Assembly: GCA_035502995.1 (NCBI GenBank)
Contig: DATJTW010000109.1
Span: 1-64,000, forward strand
Direction: 5' to 3'
From: CADEED01 sp035502995
Lineage (GTDB): Bacteria > Pseudomonadota > Gammaproteobacteria > Steroidobacterales > Steroidobacteraceae
DNA length: 64,000 bases
Part shown: piece by piece, positions 1-7,988 of the stretch
How the letters are laid out: every line of letters starts with the position of its first letter
Numbering within the stretch: the stretch's first letter is position 1
Program-made: the position numbers and the translations under genes
Notes under the pieces: model-generated
What the model saw: the letters and a program-made list of their open reading frames with translations, nothing else
What the model was told of the DNA's origin: nothing
The model's database searches: none

Positions 1-14
1 CGCGGATGCCTTTG

Positions 15-37
15 CGAGAGCACTTGACGTGCTCTCG
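15..37. repeat. Perfect 9-bp hairpin with 5-nt loop
   Basis: CGAGAGCAC at 15-23 pairs with GTGCTCTCG at 29-37 around the loop TTGAC. No T-run follows on the plus strand, so it is not a typical intrinsic terminator. It may end a gene that lies before the window or be another short palindromic repeat. Confidence 0.5.
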
Positions 38-72
38 CCCGCGCGAACGCGCTCGCGGCAGCGAGCGCCGGC

Positions 73-267
73 ATTCCGACCCCATCCACCATTTCCAAGA
101 GATTCGGAAAATGGGGACAGTCCCCGTTTCCGAACCTCGAAACGGCGTGACTTGCCCACCAACCAGCAAAAAGGGACGCACCTCGCAGAGGTGCGTCCCT
201 TTTTGCTAGGAAACGGGGACTGTCCCCATTTTCCGAATCTCTTGGAAATGGTGGCCGGGGTCGGAAT
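73..267. repeat. Long inverted repeat (59-bp arms) reaching into tRNA-Phe
   Basis: The arm at 73-131 is the reverse complement of 209-267 with only two mismatches (84-85 against 255-256). The inner 46 bp (86-131 and 209-254) are perfect. The right arm includes the last 19 nt of tRNA-Phe, so the left arm carries an inverted partial copy of the tRNA 3' end including CCA. Each arm also contains a GGGGAC-[AT]-GTCCCC palindrome (113-125 and 215-227) of a kind that recurs elsewhere in the window. A separate 20-bp hairpin sits between the arms. Confidence 0.9.
165..207. repeat. 20-bp perfect hairpin at the centre of the inverted repeat
   Basis: Positions 165-184 pair perfectly with 188-207, leaving a 3-nt loop GCA. 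The stem is bounded by A5 and T5 runs, so on either strand the RNA would look like a bidirectional intrinsic terminator. It may serve as the terminator for tRNA-Phe on the minus strand, or it may be part of the repeat unit. Confidence 0.75.
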
Positions 268-324
268 CGAACCAACGACACGCGGATTTTCAATCCGCTG
301 CTCTACCAACTGAGCTACCCGGCC
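249..324 (-). tRNA. tRNA-Phe (GAA)
   Basis: Read on the minus strand this 76-nt gene starts GGCCGGGTAGCTCAG, has the anticodon stem CGGAT around loop TGAAAAT with anticodon GAA, a T-arm GGTTCGATTCC, and ends with an encoded CCA (TGG at 249-251 on the plus strand). Acceptor arms GGCCGGG and CCCGGCC pair fully. Its 3' terminal 19 nt are duplicated in inverted form at 73-91. Confidence 0.97.
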
Positions 325-513
325 GCCGTTGGACCCCCTCGATCGAGGGGGCGCGTATTAGACCGGCCGGCCGGTTGGCCGTCAAGCAAGCGGGACGGAC
401 TTAACCCTTTGATTTGCAGGGTACGAACCCACGCACCATGGGACTTCCTCCTACAGCCCGAAGCCGCCGGCAAACAGGATCATTCGCCCCGCACGTTTCG
501 GGAGAACCTGTAC

Positions 514-1404
514 ATGTCGATGACGATGAACGACCAGACCCAGGGCGGTCTTTTCTACCGTGCCCTCGATTTGGCCTGGCCGCGACTGCGCCGCCTGCTG
601 CCGTACACCGAGTCCGGCGACCGCCTGTTCCACCGGCTCAACTTCATGCGTCGCCACCGCCGCGCGCCCAACGGCAAGATGTTGTGGAACGACGTCTGGT
701 ACCGCGTGAAGACCACCGAGGAGATCCTCGAGCCGCTGCGCGTGTTCGTCTCGGACAAGGAGCACGTGAAGCAATTCGTGAAGGCCGAGCTCGGCGACGA
801 GTACAACGTCCCGACGCTCGCCGTGCTGCGCAGCCCGGCCGAGGTCGACCGCTACGACTTCCCGGCGGACTGCTGCATCAAGCCCACCCAGGCCAGCGGC
901 AAGGTCATCCTGCGCAAGGACGGCGCGCCGATCGACCGCGACCGCATCAAGCGCTGGTTCGACATCAACTATTACTTCGCCGGCCGCGAGTGGAATTACC
1001 GCGCGCTGAAACCGAAGGTCATCGTCGAGCCATTGATCTTCGGCGGCACCAATGTCGAGGACTTCAAGATCTTTTGTTTCAATGGTGAGCCGAAACTGAT
1101 CCAGGTCGACATCGACCGGTACATCGACCACACGCGCAAATTCTTCGATACCGACTGGCGCGAACAGGACTTCTCCATCCTTTATCCGCGCTCGACGGCG
1201 GACTTCCCGCGTCCGGCCAGCCTCGACAAGATGCTGGCCGCCGCCCGGAAGCTGGCGGCTCCGTTCTCGTTCGTGCGCATCGACCTGTACAGCGATGGCG
1301 ACAAGGTGCTGGTCGGCGAGATCACGAACTGCAGCGAGAACGCCGGCGGCGTGTTCGTCCCGCCGAGCGCCGAGCAACGCGCATCGGCCCTGATGTTCGG
1401 CTGA
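514..1404 (+). CDS. TupA-like ATP-grasp family protein
   Basis: The product of about 296 residues resembles the ATP-grasp TupA-like family (named after teichuronopeptide biosynthesis protein TupA). Members are usually linked to cell-envelope polymer or exopolysaccharide synthesis and are expected to activate a carboxylate with ATP. Visible marks are the lysine-rich central segment around CCIKPTQASGK, then EDFKIFCFNGEP and the C-terminal RIDLY...VGEIT, matching the metal/ATP-binding end of the fold. ATG at 514 is chosen because GGGAG lies at 500-504; the open frame reaches back to 409 without a better site. It stands alone in front of the pirin gene. The substrate cannot be read from the sequence. 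Confidence 0.75.
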   Translation: MSMTMNDQTQGGLFYRALDLAWPRLRRLLPYTESGDRLFHRLNFMRRHRRAPNGKMLWNDVWYRVKTTEEILEPLRVFVSDKEHVKQFVKAELGDEYNVPTLAVLRSPAEVDRYDFPADCCIKPTQASGKVILRKDGAPIDRDRIKRWFDINYYFAGREWNYRALKPKVIVEPLIFGGTNVEDFKIFCFNGEPKLIQVDIDRYIDHTRKFFDTDWREQDFSILYPRSTADFPRPASLDKMLAAARKLAAPFSFVRIDLYSDGDKVLVGEITNCSENAGGVFVPPSAEQRASALMFG

Positions 1405-1461
1405 GGAGCCCCGCCCCGCCGACCTTGTGATGTGGTTTTTCGACACCATGTCGGACGACCC

Positions 1462-2319
1462 ATGAACACCCCCGTCCTCGACACTCCGCGCGCCGTGACC
1501 CAGATCCTGCGCGGCATGCCCGCCTCCGACGGCGCCGGCGTGAAGCTCACCCGCGTCATCGGCCAGCCCCGGCTGCCCGACCTCGACCCGTTCCTGCTGC
1601 TCGACGAGTTCGGCACGGACAAGGCCGAGGATTACATCGCCGGTTTTCCCGAGCATCCGCACCGCGGCTTCGAGACGGTGACGTACATGCTCGACGGCCG
1701 CATGCGCCACAAGGACAACCACGGCCACGAGGGCGTCCTCGAGCCGGGCTCCGTGCAGTGGATGACGGCGGGCCGCGGCATCGTGCACTCGGAGATGCCG
1801 GAGCAGCGCGAGGGCCGCATGCGCGGCTTCCAGCTGTGGATGAACCTGCCGTCGCGCGACAAGATGACGCCGCCTAACTACCAGGAGTTCGGCGCCGGGA
1901 AGATCCCGGTCGTGCAGAAGGACGGTCTCGCGGTGAAGGTGATCGCGGGCGAATACGACGGCGCGGTCGGCCCGGTGCGGCAGCCGGCGACGGATCCCAT
2001 CTACATGGACATCCGCCTCGACGCCGGCGTCGACTTCGCGTTGCCGGTGCCCGCGGGCCATTCCGCCTTCGTCTACGTGTACGAAGGCGCGGTCAACATC
2101 GGAGTGTCACGTGAGGCCGCCACAATCGACGCCCAGGTGCTTGCAGTGCTCGGCGACGGCGGTGAAGCGCGGCTTTCGGGTCGTGCGCCGGTCAGCCGCG
2201 CGATCCTGGTCGCGGGACGCCCGTTGCGTGAACCCGTGGCGCGTTACGGCCCGTTCGTGATGAACACGCGCGAGGAGCTGCAGCAGGCCTTCGCCGACTA
2301 CCAGGCCGGCAGGTTCTAG
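1462..2319 (+). CDS. Pirin family protein
   Basis: A bicupin of the pirin family, about 285 residues. The N-terminal cupin has the family signature HPHRGFETVTYMLDG, with metal ligands H65, H67, H109 and E111 all present (HPH and VHSEMP). The C-terminal part runs to the usual length. Bacterial pirins are cytosolic iron-binding proteins, and some act as quercetin 2,3-dioxygenases; the real substrate here is unknown. ATG at 1462 gives a normal N-terminus, while the frame is also open from 1432. It lies 57 bp after the ATP-grasp gene and is followed by a strong terminator, so it probably ends that transcript. Confidence 0.92.
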   Translation: MNTPVLDTPRAVTQILRGMPASDGAGVKLTRVIGQPRLPDLDPFLLLDEFGTDKAEDYIAGFPEHPHRGFETVTYMLDGRMRHKDNHGHEGVLEPGSVQWMTAGRGIVHSEMPEQREGRMRGFQLWMNLPSRDKMTPPNYQEFGAGKIPVVQKDGLAVKVIAGEYDGAVGPVRQPATDPIYMDIRLDAGVDFALPVPAGHSAFVYVYEGAVNIGVSREAATIDAQVLAVLGDGGEARLSGRAPVSRAILVAGRPLREPVARYGPFVMNTREELQQAFADYQAGRF

Positions 2320-2381
2320 TTCGAATGATGTTTGCCCGAAAGGGCAATACGGTAGCGACCCCCCTCGTCTACCGTTCCTTG

Positions 2382-2411
2382 AACGGCGTCGGAAACGACG
2401 CCGTTTTTTTT
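2382..2411 (+). terminator. Intrinsic terminator after the pirin gene
   Basis: A 9-bp stem AACGGCGTC / GACGCCGTT with loop GGAAAC is followed by eight T. It lies between the convergent pirin and yggX genes and serves the plus strand. Confidence 0.9.
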
Positions 2412-2430
2412 CGCCCGCGACCAGCGACGC

Positions 2431-2700
2431 TCACGTCGGCGCGACGAATTCCTTCGGCTTGTCCGAACCGTCGCCGAAGAAGAACTTCTCCATCTCGAAC
2501 TCGAGCCGCTTGCGGTGCGCGGGTTCGATCGGCGTCAGCCGGTATTCGTTTATCAGCATGACCTGGTGGCGCACCCACGCCTGCCAGGCCTCCTTCGAGA
2601 CGTTCTCGAACACGCGTTTGCCGAGCTCGCCGGGATACGGCGGCTTGTCGAGGCCGGGCGCCTCGCGCTTGAGGTATACGCAATTCACCATTCTCGTCAT
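2431..2700 (-). CDS. yggX: Fe(2+)-trafficking protein YggX
   Basis: An 89-residue protein of the YggX family, which protects iron-sulfur enzymes and is thought to assist iron transfer in the cytosol. It shows the conserved CVYLKREAPGLD start, YPGELGKRVFE, KEAWQAWVRHQ and the tail of the E. coli protein. Its ATG overlaps the mutY stop as ATGA (2697-2700), so the two are translationally coupled. This fits the family role, because MutY carries a 4Fe-4S cluster. It is the last gene of the asmA-mutY-yggX operon. Confidence 0.96.
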   Translation of the reverse strand: MTRMVNCVYLKREAPGLDKPPYPGELGKRVFENVSKEAWQAWVRHQVMLINEYRLTPIEPAHRKRLEFEMEKFFFGDGSDKPKEFVAPT

Positions 2701-3761
2701 GACTCTTCTCTCGCGGGCAAACTACCCAGCAGTGTCTTGATGGGCGCGGGCAATCCGACCCGCGCGGGATTTTCCAGGTCGTACCACAACGTGCCGCCGT
2801 CCGCGACGTGCCCGCCGACTCGCGCCGCGTCCCGACATTCGGCGATCAGCGGCGTGATGACGAGATCGAAGTGCGTGAAGCTGTGTTCGATGTCGGGCAA
2901 CGTCGCGCCGAGGCGCGCACTGGGCAGCTCGCGCGCGGCGTACGTCGTGGCGCCGTCGCGATCGCCGAACTCCGGCAGGCACCACAATCCGCCCCAGATG
3001 CCGGACGGCGGACGCTGCACCAGCAGCACCGCGCCCTGGCGGCGCGCGACGAGCATCACGGCGCGTTTCTGTTTGCGGGCCGCTCGTTTCTTCTTCGCCG
3101 CGGGCAGCTCGGCGGTACGGCCCTCGAGCCGCGCGCGGCAATCCGCGGCGACCGGGCATTCCCCGCAGCGCGGCTTGCTGCGCGTACACACCGTGGCGCC
3201 GAGATCCATGATTGCCTGCGTATAGGTCGGGACGCGCTCATGCGGGGTCAGCTGGTCGGCGAGCACCCAGAGCCTGGTCAGCGTGGCGTTTTCATCGAGC
3301 GCGCCTTCGAGCGCCGCGTGGCGCGCGAGCACGCGTTTCACGTTGCCATCGAGGATGGGAAACCGCGCGTCCGACGACAACGAGAGGATCGCACCCGCCG
3401 TCGATCGACCGACGCCGGGCAGCTCCATCACCGCGTCCAGAGTCGATGGAAACACGCCGCCGTGTTCGTCCCGGATCTTCTGCGCGGCGCGCTGCAGGTT
3501 GCGCGCCCGCGCGTAGTAACCGAGTCCGGTCCACAGGTGCAGCACCTCGTCGGCCGGCGCATCGGCCAGCGAGCGGACGTCGGGGAAGCGCTGCATGAAC
3601 CGCTCGAAGTACGGGATCACCGTGCTCACCTGCGTCTGCTGCAGCATGATCTCCGAGACCCAGACGCGATACGCGGTGCGATCGCGTTGCCAGGGCAGAT
3701 CGTGACGGCCGCGCAGGTCGTGCCACGCGACGAGGCGCGTGCCGAACGCGGGCTCGCTCAC
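2697..3761 (-). CDS. mutY: A/G-specific adenine DNA glycosylase MutY
   Basis: MutY removes adenine mispaired with 8-oxoguanine. The 354-residue protein has the catalytic E37 in VSEIMLQQTQ, the helix-hairpin-helix LPGVGRSTAG near 114-123, the catalytic D138 in ILDGNVKR, and the iron-sulfur cysteines C192, C199, C202 and C208, at the same positions as in the E. coli enzyme. The C-terminal third, from about residue 225, is the NUDIX-like domain that reads the 8-oxoguanine. It starts with GTG overlapping the stop of the AsmA-like gene (GTGA, 3758-3761) and ends overlapping yggX. With mutM at 40.8 kb the window holds two arms of the GO repair system. Confidence 0.98.
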   Translation of the reverse strand: MSEPAFGTRLVAWHDLRGRHDLPWQRDRTAYRVWVSEIMLQQTQVSTVIPYFERFMQRFPDVRSLADAPADEVLHLWTGLGYYARARNLQRAAQKIRDEHGGVFPSTLDAVMELPGVGRSTAGAILSLSSDARFPILDGNVKRVLARHAALEGALDENATLTRLWVLADQLTPHERVPTYTQAIMDLGATVCTRSKPRCGECPVAADCRARLEGRTAELPAAKKKRAARKQKRAVMLVARRQGAVLLVQRPPSGIWGGLWCLPEFGDRDGATTYAARELPSARLGATLPDIEHSFTHFDLVITPLIAECRDAARVGGHVADGGTLWYDLENPARVGLPAPIKTLLGSLPAREES

Positions 3762-4975
3762 TTCGGCGCCTCGACGTTGCGCAGTCCCTGCTCATCGAGC
3801 AGCAGGCGGATCGTCACGCCCTTCAGCAGCGTGTCTGCGTATTTCGCCTCGCCGAGTTGCACCGTGCCGCGGAACTTCAACGCCTTCAGAGTCGCGGTGG
3901 GCAGCGTGAACGGTTCGCTGTGCGGGTCCGGCGGCGGCACGTATCGCGCGAGATCGAGCGTATCGCCGTCGAGCCGGATGTCGGAGACGGGGTCGTCGCC
4001 GGCGCCGCGTTTCAGCGCGCCCGTGAAATGCGAGTCGTCGAGCCGCAGCGTCAGCGACCCGAGCGACATGCCGTCGGCGCCGACCTGCCACTGGCCCTTC
4101 AGCGCGACGACGCCGAGCGCCTTCGGGTCCGTGGTCTTCGGCGGCTCGATGCCGACCGCACGCAGCAGCGCGCGCGGATCGAACTCGTTGGTCTCGACCA
4201 GGCCGCCGACGTTCAGCGCGTCGCCGAGTTTTCCCTCGACGCCGCCCTGCACTTCGAGTCCGCCGAACTTCACCGTGTATTCCTGCACGGCGATGCTGGA
4301 GAAGTCCTTCGGCAGATCGACACGCGGCAGCTCGATCTCGAACGGCACGCCCGCGGGCGCGAAGCCATCCATGTGCAGCGTGCCGGCGATCGTCGTGTCG
4401 GTGAACGGGTGGCCGAAGTCGATCTCGTCCGTCTCGAAATGAAAGCCGGTGACCTCCACGCGGCGCGGCACCGTCTCGTCGACGAACAGCACGCGGCTGT
4501 CGTCGATCTCCACGCCGTCGATGCGGAACTGCGTTTCGCCGGTCGAGGGCGACGCGGGTTCCTGGCTGCCGATGCCTTCCCAGTTCGCCTTGCCATCCGC
4601 GTGGCGGATCAACTGCAGATCGACACCCGACAGCCGCACGCGGTCCGCGACCAGCTCGCCGCCGAGCAGCGGGAACAACTTCGCGCCGAGTTGCGCGCTC
4701 TTCCAGCGCACCATCGGTTCCTGGTCGACGCTGGGGCCGAAACCCGGCGCGTTTCCGAAGCTGCCCTCGCCGGTGCGCAGCGCCAGCCAGGGGAAGAAGC
4801 CGAGCTCGATGTCACCGGTCAGCGTGAGCTCGCGGCCGGTCGCGTCCTTCACGGCGCGCTCGATGCGCGGCTTGAAGCGGTTCGGATCGACCAGCCACAC
4901 CACCACCAGCACGCCGATGAGGACGAGGGCGAGGAGACTGCCGAGACCGATGGCTACCCATTTGAGAATGCGCAC
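3758..4975 (-). CDS. AsmA-like protein, short form
   Basis: A 405-residue protein with one N-terminal membrane helix (about 4-29), then the AsmA opening VDPNRFKPRIE and the GNAPGF segment. AsmA-family proteins sit in the inner membrane with a large periplasmic part and are implicated in lipid movement and outer-membrane assembly. Family members next to mutY are commonly 600 or more residues. This one stops at RNVEAPK, where the conserved C-terminal AsmA region would normally continue, and mutY begins at once. It starts with GTG; a GGCCGGCA / TGCCGGCC hairpin (4978-5000) lies directly upstream and could limit translation. Whether it is functional or a truncated copy is open. Confidence 0.8.
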   Translation of the reverse strand: MRILKWVAIGLGSLLALVLIGVLVVVWLVDPNRFKPRIERAVKDATGRELTLTGDIELGFFPWLALRTGEGSFGNAPGFGPSVDQEPMVRWKSAQLGAKLFPLLGGELVADRVRLSGVDLQLIRHADGKANWEGIGSQEPASPSTGETQFRIDGVEIDDSRVLFVDETVPRRVEVTGFHFETDEIDFGHPFTDTTIAGTLHMDGFAPAGVPFEIELPRVDLPKDFSSIAVQEYTVKFGGLEVQGGVEGKLGDALNVGGLVETNEFDPRALLRAVGIEPPKTTDPKALGVVALKGQWQVGADGMSLGSLTLRLDDSHFTGALKRGAGDDPVSDIRLDGDTLDLARYVPPPDPHSEPFTLPTATLKALKFRGTVQLGEAKYADTLLKGVTIRLLLDEQGLRNVEAPK

Positions 4976-5017
4976 GCGGCCGGCATTGTAACTGCCGGCC
5001 CCGGTGCCAGGCCCCGA

Positions 5018-5920
5018 TCAGCGATCGCAGATGTCGATGTCGCCGGACAGCGTCTTCGCGCGGATTCGGGCGCCGCCGGACTCGACCGCGCGCAGGTTGA
5101 GCCGCACGCCGGGACCGTACTTGCTGACGCGCTCGACCTTGTCCTCCGCGAGGCAGCCGACAATGTCGCCGCTGAAGGATTCGATCTCGGTCGAGACGCC
5201 ACCCGCCGCGCCGACGCGCAGCGTGATCTCGCCGCTGACGCCTTCCACGTCGATGCGCCCGTTGCTGGTGAGCTTCGCGCGCACCTCGAGATCGCCCGAT
5301 GTCGTGCGGCCGCGCACCTCGGTGGTCTCGCCCATCTGCACGCGGGCGTCGCCGCTGACGGTGACCACGTCGAGTTTGCCCGCGGAGTTCATCAGGTCGA
5401 TGCTGCCGCTCACCGAGGAGAGGCGCAGCGAGATCGGCTTGCCGGTGCCGCGCACGGTCACGTCGCCGCTGACGGAGCGGATTTCGGAATCGTCGCCGGA
5501 GACGTCGGCCGTGACTTCGCCGCTGACCGTCTTCAACCGCTGCGTGCCGAGCACGCCGCGCGAGGAGATGTCCGCGCTGACCACGCCGACTTCGACGGTG
5601 CTGCCCTTGGGCACGTGCACCTCGATGTCGGCCTCTCCGTCGCCGGAATGTCCGCGCGGCAGCACCACCTTCACCAGCGTGTGTCCGCCGCTCGATTCGA
5701 CGTCGAGCCGTTCGACACTCCCGCCGAGATGGCCGGTGACCTGCACTTCGTTGCGATCCCAGCCGCGCACGTCGACGGTGCCGGACACGTTCGAGATCTC
5801 CACTTCGCCGTTGGCGTCGGCGGGAACGGTGCGGTTGACGGGCCCCCCGTTGGCCAGCGCCGCGAGGGGCAGCGCCGCGAACAGCAACGAGGTGGCGAGG
5901 ATGGTCTTCGACGGTCTCAT
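5018..5920 (-). CDS. DUF4097 family exported protein
   Basis: A 300-residue protein with a signal peptide (about 1-23, ending LAALA) followed by repeating beta-strand units of the pattern VSGxVxVRG, SVSGDVTVRG and TLSGDIDI. This repeat is typical of DUF4097/DUF4098 proteins, which form right-handed beta-helix-like folds and often sit beside ECF sigma factors. The biochemical role is unknown. ATG at 5920 has AGGAG nine bases upstream. It follows the membrane regulator gene by 2 bp and is the third gene of the ECF sigma operon, so it is either the output or a sensor of that system at the cell envelope. Confidence 0.85.
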   Translation of the reverse strand: MRPSKTILATSLLFAALPLAALANGGPVNRTVPADANGEVEISNVSGTVDVRGWDRNEVQVTGHLGGSVERLDVESSGGHTLVKVVLPRGHSGDGEADIEVHVPKGSTVEVGVVSADISSRGVLGTQRLKTVSGEVTADVSGDDSEIRSVSGDVTVRGTGKPISLRLSSVSGSIDLMNSAGKLDVVTVSGDARVQMGETTEVRGRTTSGDLEVRAKLTSNGRIDVEGVSGEITLRVGAAGGVSTEIESFSGDIVGCLAEDKVERVSKYGPGVRLNLRAVESGGARIRAKTLSGDIDICDR

Positions 5921-5922
5921 GA

Positions 5923-6459
5923 TCAGGTCTCCTGGTTGCCAGCTTCGCGCACCGCGGTCAGCGCGCGCATTTCTTCCTGGCAGGAACTCACCAACAATTC
6001 TTGCAGCAGCGCATTGGCCGGGTCGCGCCCGAGCGCCGCTTCGATCTCGCTGATCGAGCGACGCAGCGTCGCGAGGCTCGCCGACACCTTGTCGCGCTCC
6101 GCGGCGGGCATCGACGCGAGGCGCTTCTGCACCTCGACGACCAGCTGCTCGCGCTGCTTGCGATAGTTCTCGTCGCGCTGGAACGCGGCGGGAATCACGT
6201 CCGGGGACTGCGACTGCTGCGCCGTGGTCACGTCGACGGTCGGCGTGATCGCCTTGCCGATCATCACGCCCACCGTGACCAGTGCGACCGCGGCGGCCAG
6301 CGCGCCCACCGGGCGCCAGCCGAAGCGGCGCGTCGCGGGCGCGGGCGCGGCGCCGGCCTTCTCGGCCTCGATGGCCGCGGAGATCGCGGGCCACAGGTCG
6401 CGAGGCGGCGGCGTGGCCTGTGCCAGCTCGTCGAGTCGTTTCACCATTCGCGTCGTCAT
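5923..6459 (-). CDS. Putative anti-sigma-like single-pass membrane protein
   Basis: This 178-residue protein has a cytosolic N-terminus with the LDELAQATPPPRDLWP motif common in ECF-linked membrane regulators, one membrane segment near 50-68 (GALAAAVALVTVGVMIG), and a charged helical periplasmic part of about 100 residues. It lacks the HxxxCxxC zinc motif of ZAS anti-sigma factors. Its ATG overlaps the sigma stop as ATGA (6456-6459), the usual arrangement for a sigma/regulator pair. Calling it the anti-sigma factor is inference from position and topology; its sequence does not match a named family for certain. Confidence 0.65.
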   Translation of the reverse strand: MTTRMVKRLDELAQATPPPRDLWPAISAAIEAEKAGAAPAPATRRFGWRPVGALAAAVALVTVGVMIGKAITPTVDVTTAQQSQSPDVIPAAFQRDENYRKQREQLVVEVQKRLASMPAAERDKVSASLATLRRSISEIEAALGRDPANALLQELLVSSCQEEMRALTAVREAGNQET

Positions 6460-7028
6460 CTCACACCTCGTTCCAGGCGATCGCGCAACAGGCCACGGGC
6501 CCGATGCAGCTGCGCCTTGCACGTGCCGACGGCGATGCCCAGCATCGACGCGGCCTCCGAATGTTCGTACCCGTACACGCCGCACAACAGCAGCGCATCG
6601 CGGGCGCCCTGCGGCAGCGATTCGATCGCGGCCTCGAGCTCCTCCTCTTCGACCGGCGAGTCGAAGGTCAGCACCGGCTCCTCGAGCTCGGTGGGATCCT
6701 CGACCGCGATCTCCTTCTGCGCCGAGCCGCGCCGCTTCTCGAGCACCGTATTCACGGCGATGCGATGCAGCCAGGTCGAGAAGGAGGCGCGCGCCTCGAA
6801 CTTGGGCAGCGCCTTCCAGGCCTTGATGAAGGCGTCCTGGGCGCAATCGGCCGCGAGATCCGGATTGCGCGTCATGCGCAGGCACAGCCCGTGAACACGA
6901 CCGACGTGCTCGCGGTACAGACGCTCGAAGGCTTTGGTGTCGCCACGGCGCGCGCGCTCGATGAGCGCGGCGTCGAAGTCGACCACCGTTTCGGCTTTCG
7001 TCATCCGGGCTGTTGATCCATCGGCCAA
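6456..7028 (-). CDS. ECF RNA polymerase sigma factor
   Basis: A sigma-70 family group IV factor of 190 residues. Region 2 includes FERLYREHVGRVHGLCLRM and DCAQDAFIKAWKAL, with the STWLHRIAVNTVLEKRR segment that melts the -10. An acidic linker follows, then region 4 (ALLLCGVYGYEHSEAASMLG, VGTCKAQLHRARGLLRDRL). I take TTG at 7028 because GGGAG sits six bases upstream; an in-frame ATG at 7004 has no ribosome site. The ribosome site lies in one arm of a hairpin at 7035-7060. It heads the operon sigma / membrane regulator / DUF4097. Confidence 0.93.
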   Translation of the reverse strand: MADGSTARMTKAETVVDFDAALIERARRGDTKAFERLYREHVGRVHGLCLRMTRNPDLAADCAQDAFIKAWKALPKFEARASFSTWLHRIAVNTVLEKRRGSAQKEIAVEDPTELEEPVLTFDSPVEEEELEAAIESLPQGARDALLLCGVYGYEHSEAASMLGIAVGTCKAQLHRARGLLRDRLERGVR

Positions 7029-7034
7029 GCGGCT

Positions 7035-7060
7035 CTCCCTCGTCTGTCTTTTAGAGGGAG
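7035..7060 (-). promoter_or_regulatory. Hairpin covering the sigma factor ribosome-binding site
   Basis: On the minus strand CTCCCTC (7060-7054) pairs with GAGGGAG (7041-7035) across a 12-nt loop. GAGGGAG is also the Shine-Dalgarno sequence for the TTG start at 7028, so the stem would hide it. Alternatively the inverted repeat could be an operator. Confidence 0.45.
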
Positions 7061-7212
7061 TCTGGCCGTCATGGGTTTGAAATGGGGGGCTGGTGCGGAG
7101 CTACGGCGGAATGTGCCGGAAAACAGGGGTTTGGGCCATCCCCCCAGGTCCGCGAACCGGCCCCGGCGCCGGATTCGTCCCGTTTACGATGGATTGGCCG
7201 GACCGGCGCCGG

Positions 7213-7887
7213 CTAACTGCGCTGCGTACCGCCGCTGAACCACTTCATGGCGTACTGGAGCAGCTGGCTGTTCGTGGCGAGACCCAGCTTGTGTTTGATC
7301 GTCTGACGGTGCGATTCGATGGTCTTCACCGACAGCGTGAATTCCTGCGCGATCTCGCGCGAGCTCATGCCGCGGCCGATCATGTTGAGGATCTGCACTT
7401 CGCGATTGGAGAGACGCGACACCGGGTCGTTGGTCTCCGAGCGGCTGTTCTCGCCGGCACGCTGGTCGAGCGAGCGCTGTACGGTTTCGCTGACGTACGT
7501 ACGGCCATCGAGCACGCGGCGCACCGCGATCAGCAGCTGGTCGGACGCGGCCTGCTTCATGATGTAGCCCATGGCGCCGGCCGCGAGCAGGCGCTCGGCG
7601 TAGATCGTCTCGTCGTGCATCGACAGCACGAGCATGCGCAGCTCCGGCATCTCGGCATGCATCTGGCGCACGAGCTCGATGCCGTCGCCACGCTCGAGCG
7701 ACAGGTCGACGACCACGATGTCCGGTTTCTTGCCACGAATCGCTTCGCGCGCCGCGGGTTCGCTGTCCGCTTCACCACACACGGCCAGGTCGGCTTCGGC
7801 TTCGAACATGCGCCGCAAACCCTGCCGCACGATCGGATGATCGTCGACGATCAGTATCTGGCGTTTTGCGGCCATGGCTGCAGTCAT
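7213..7887 (-). CDS. NarL/FixJ-type response regulator
   Basis: A 224-residue two-component response regulator. The receiver has the acidic pair D15/D16 (LIVDDHP), the phosphorylation site D61 in VVVDLSL, and K110-region GYIMKQA. The LuxR-type helix-turn-helix covers about 155-215 (LSNREVQILNMIGRG, SVKTIESHRQTIKHKLG). ATG at 7887 is chosen because GGGGAG lies eight bases upstream; a TTG at 7908 is also in frame. It follows the PAS-rich kinase by 101 bp on the same strand and is the evident partner. The gap contains a CGAAGC/GCTTCG hairpin (7938-7955), without a T-run. Confidence 0.95.
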   Translation of the reverse strand: MTAAMAAKRQILIVDDHPIVRQGLRRMFEAEADLAVCGEADSEPAAREAIRGKKPDIVVVDLSLERGDGIELVRQMHAEMPELRMLVLSMHDETIYAERLLAAGAMGYIMKQAASDQLLIAVRRVLDGRTYVSETVQRSLDQRAGENSRSETNDPVSRLSNREVQILNMIGRGMSSREIAQEFTLSVKTIESHRQTIKHKLGLATNSQLLQYAMKWFSGGTQRS

Positions 7888-7988
7888 GATGGGCTCCCCT
7901 ACGAGCAATTATTAGGACGAATCATACGAGGAAGTGGCGAAGCGTCAATGCTTCGGCCTAGGTATACGCACCTATAGTTAGACGCAGA

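Noticed and set aside
451..2061. Long minus-strand frame of 536 codons
   Set aside because: It lies opposite the ATP-grasp and pirin genes, has Arg/His-rich composition typical of antisense frames in high-GC DNA, and shows no family motif.
2808..6166. Long plus-strand frames (544 and 769 codons) over asmA, mutY and the DUF4097 gene
   Set aside because: They run antisense to genes with clear motifs and consist of Arg/Ala/His-rich sequence with no recognisable domain.
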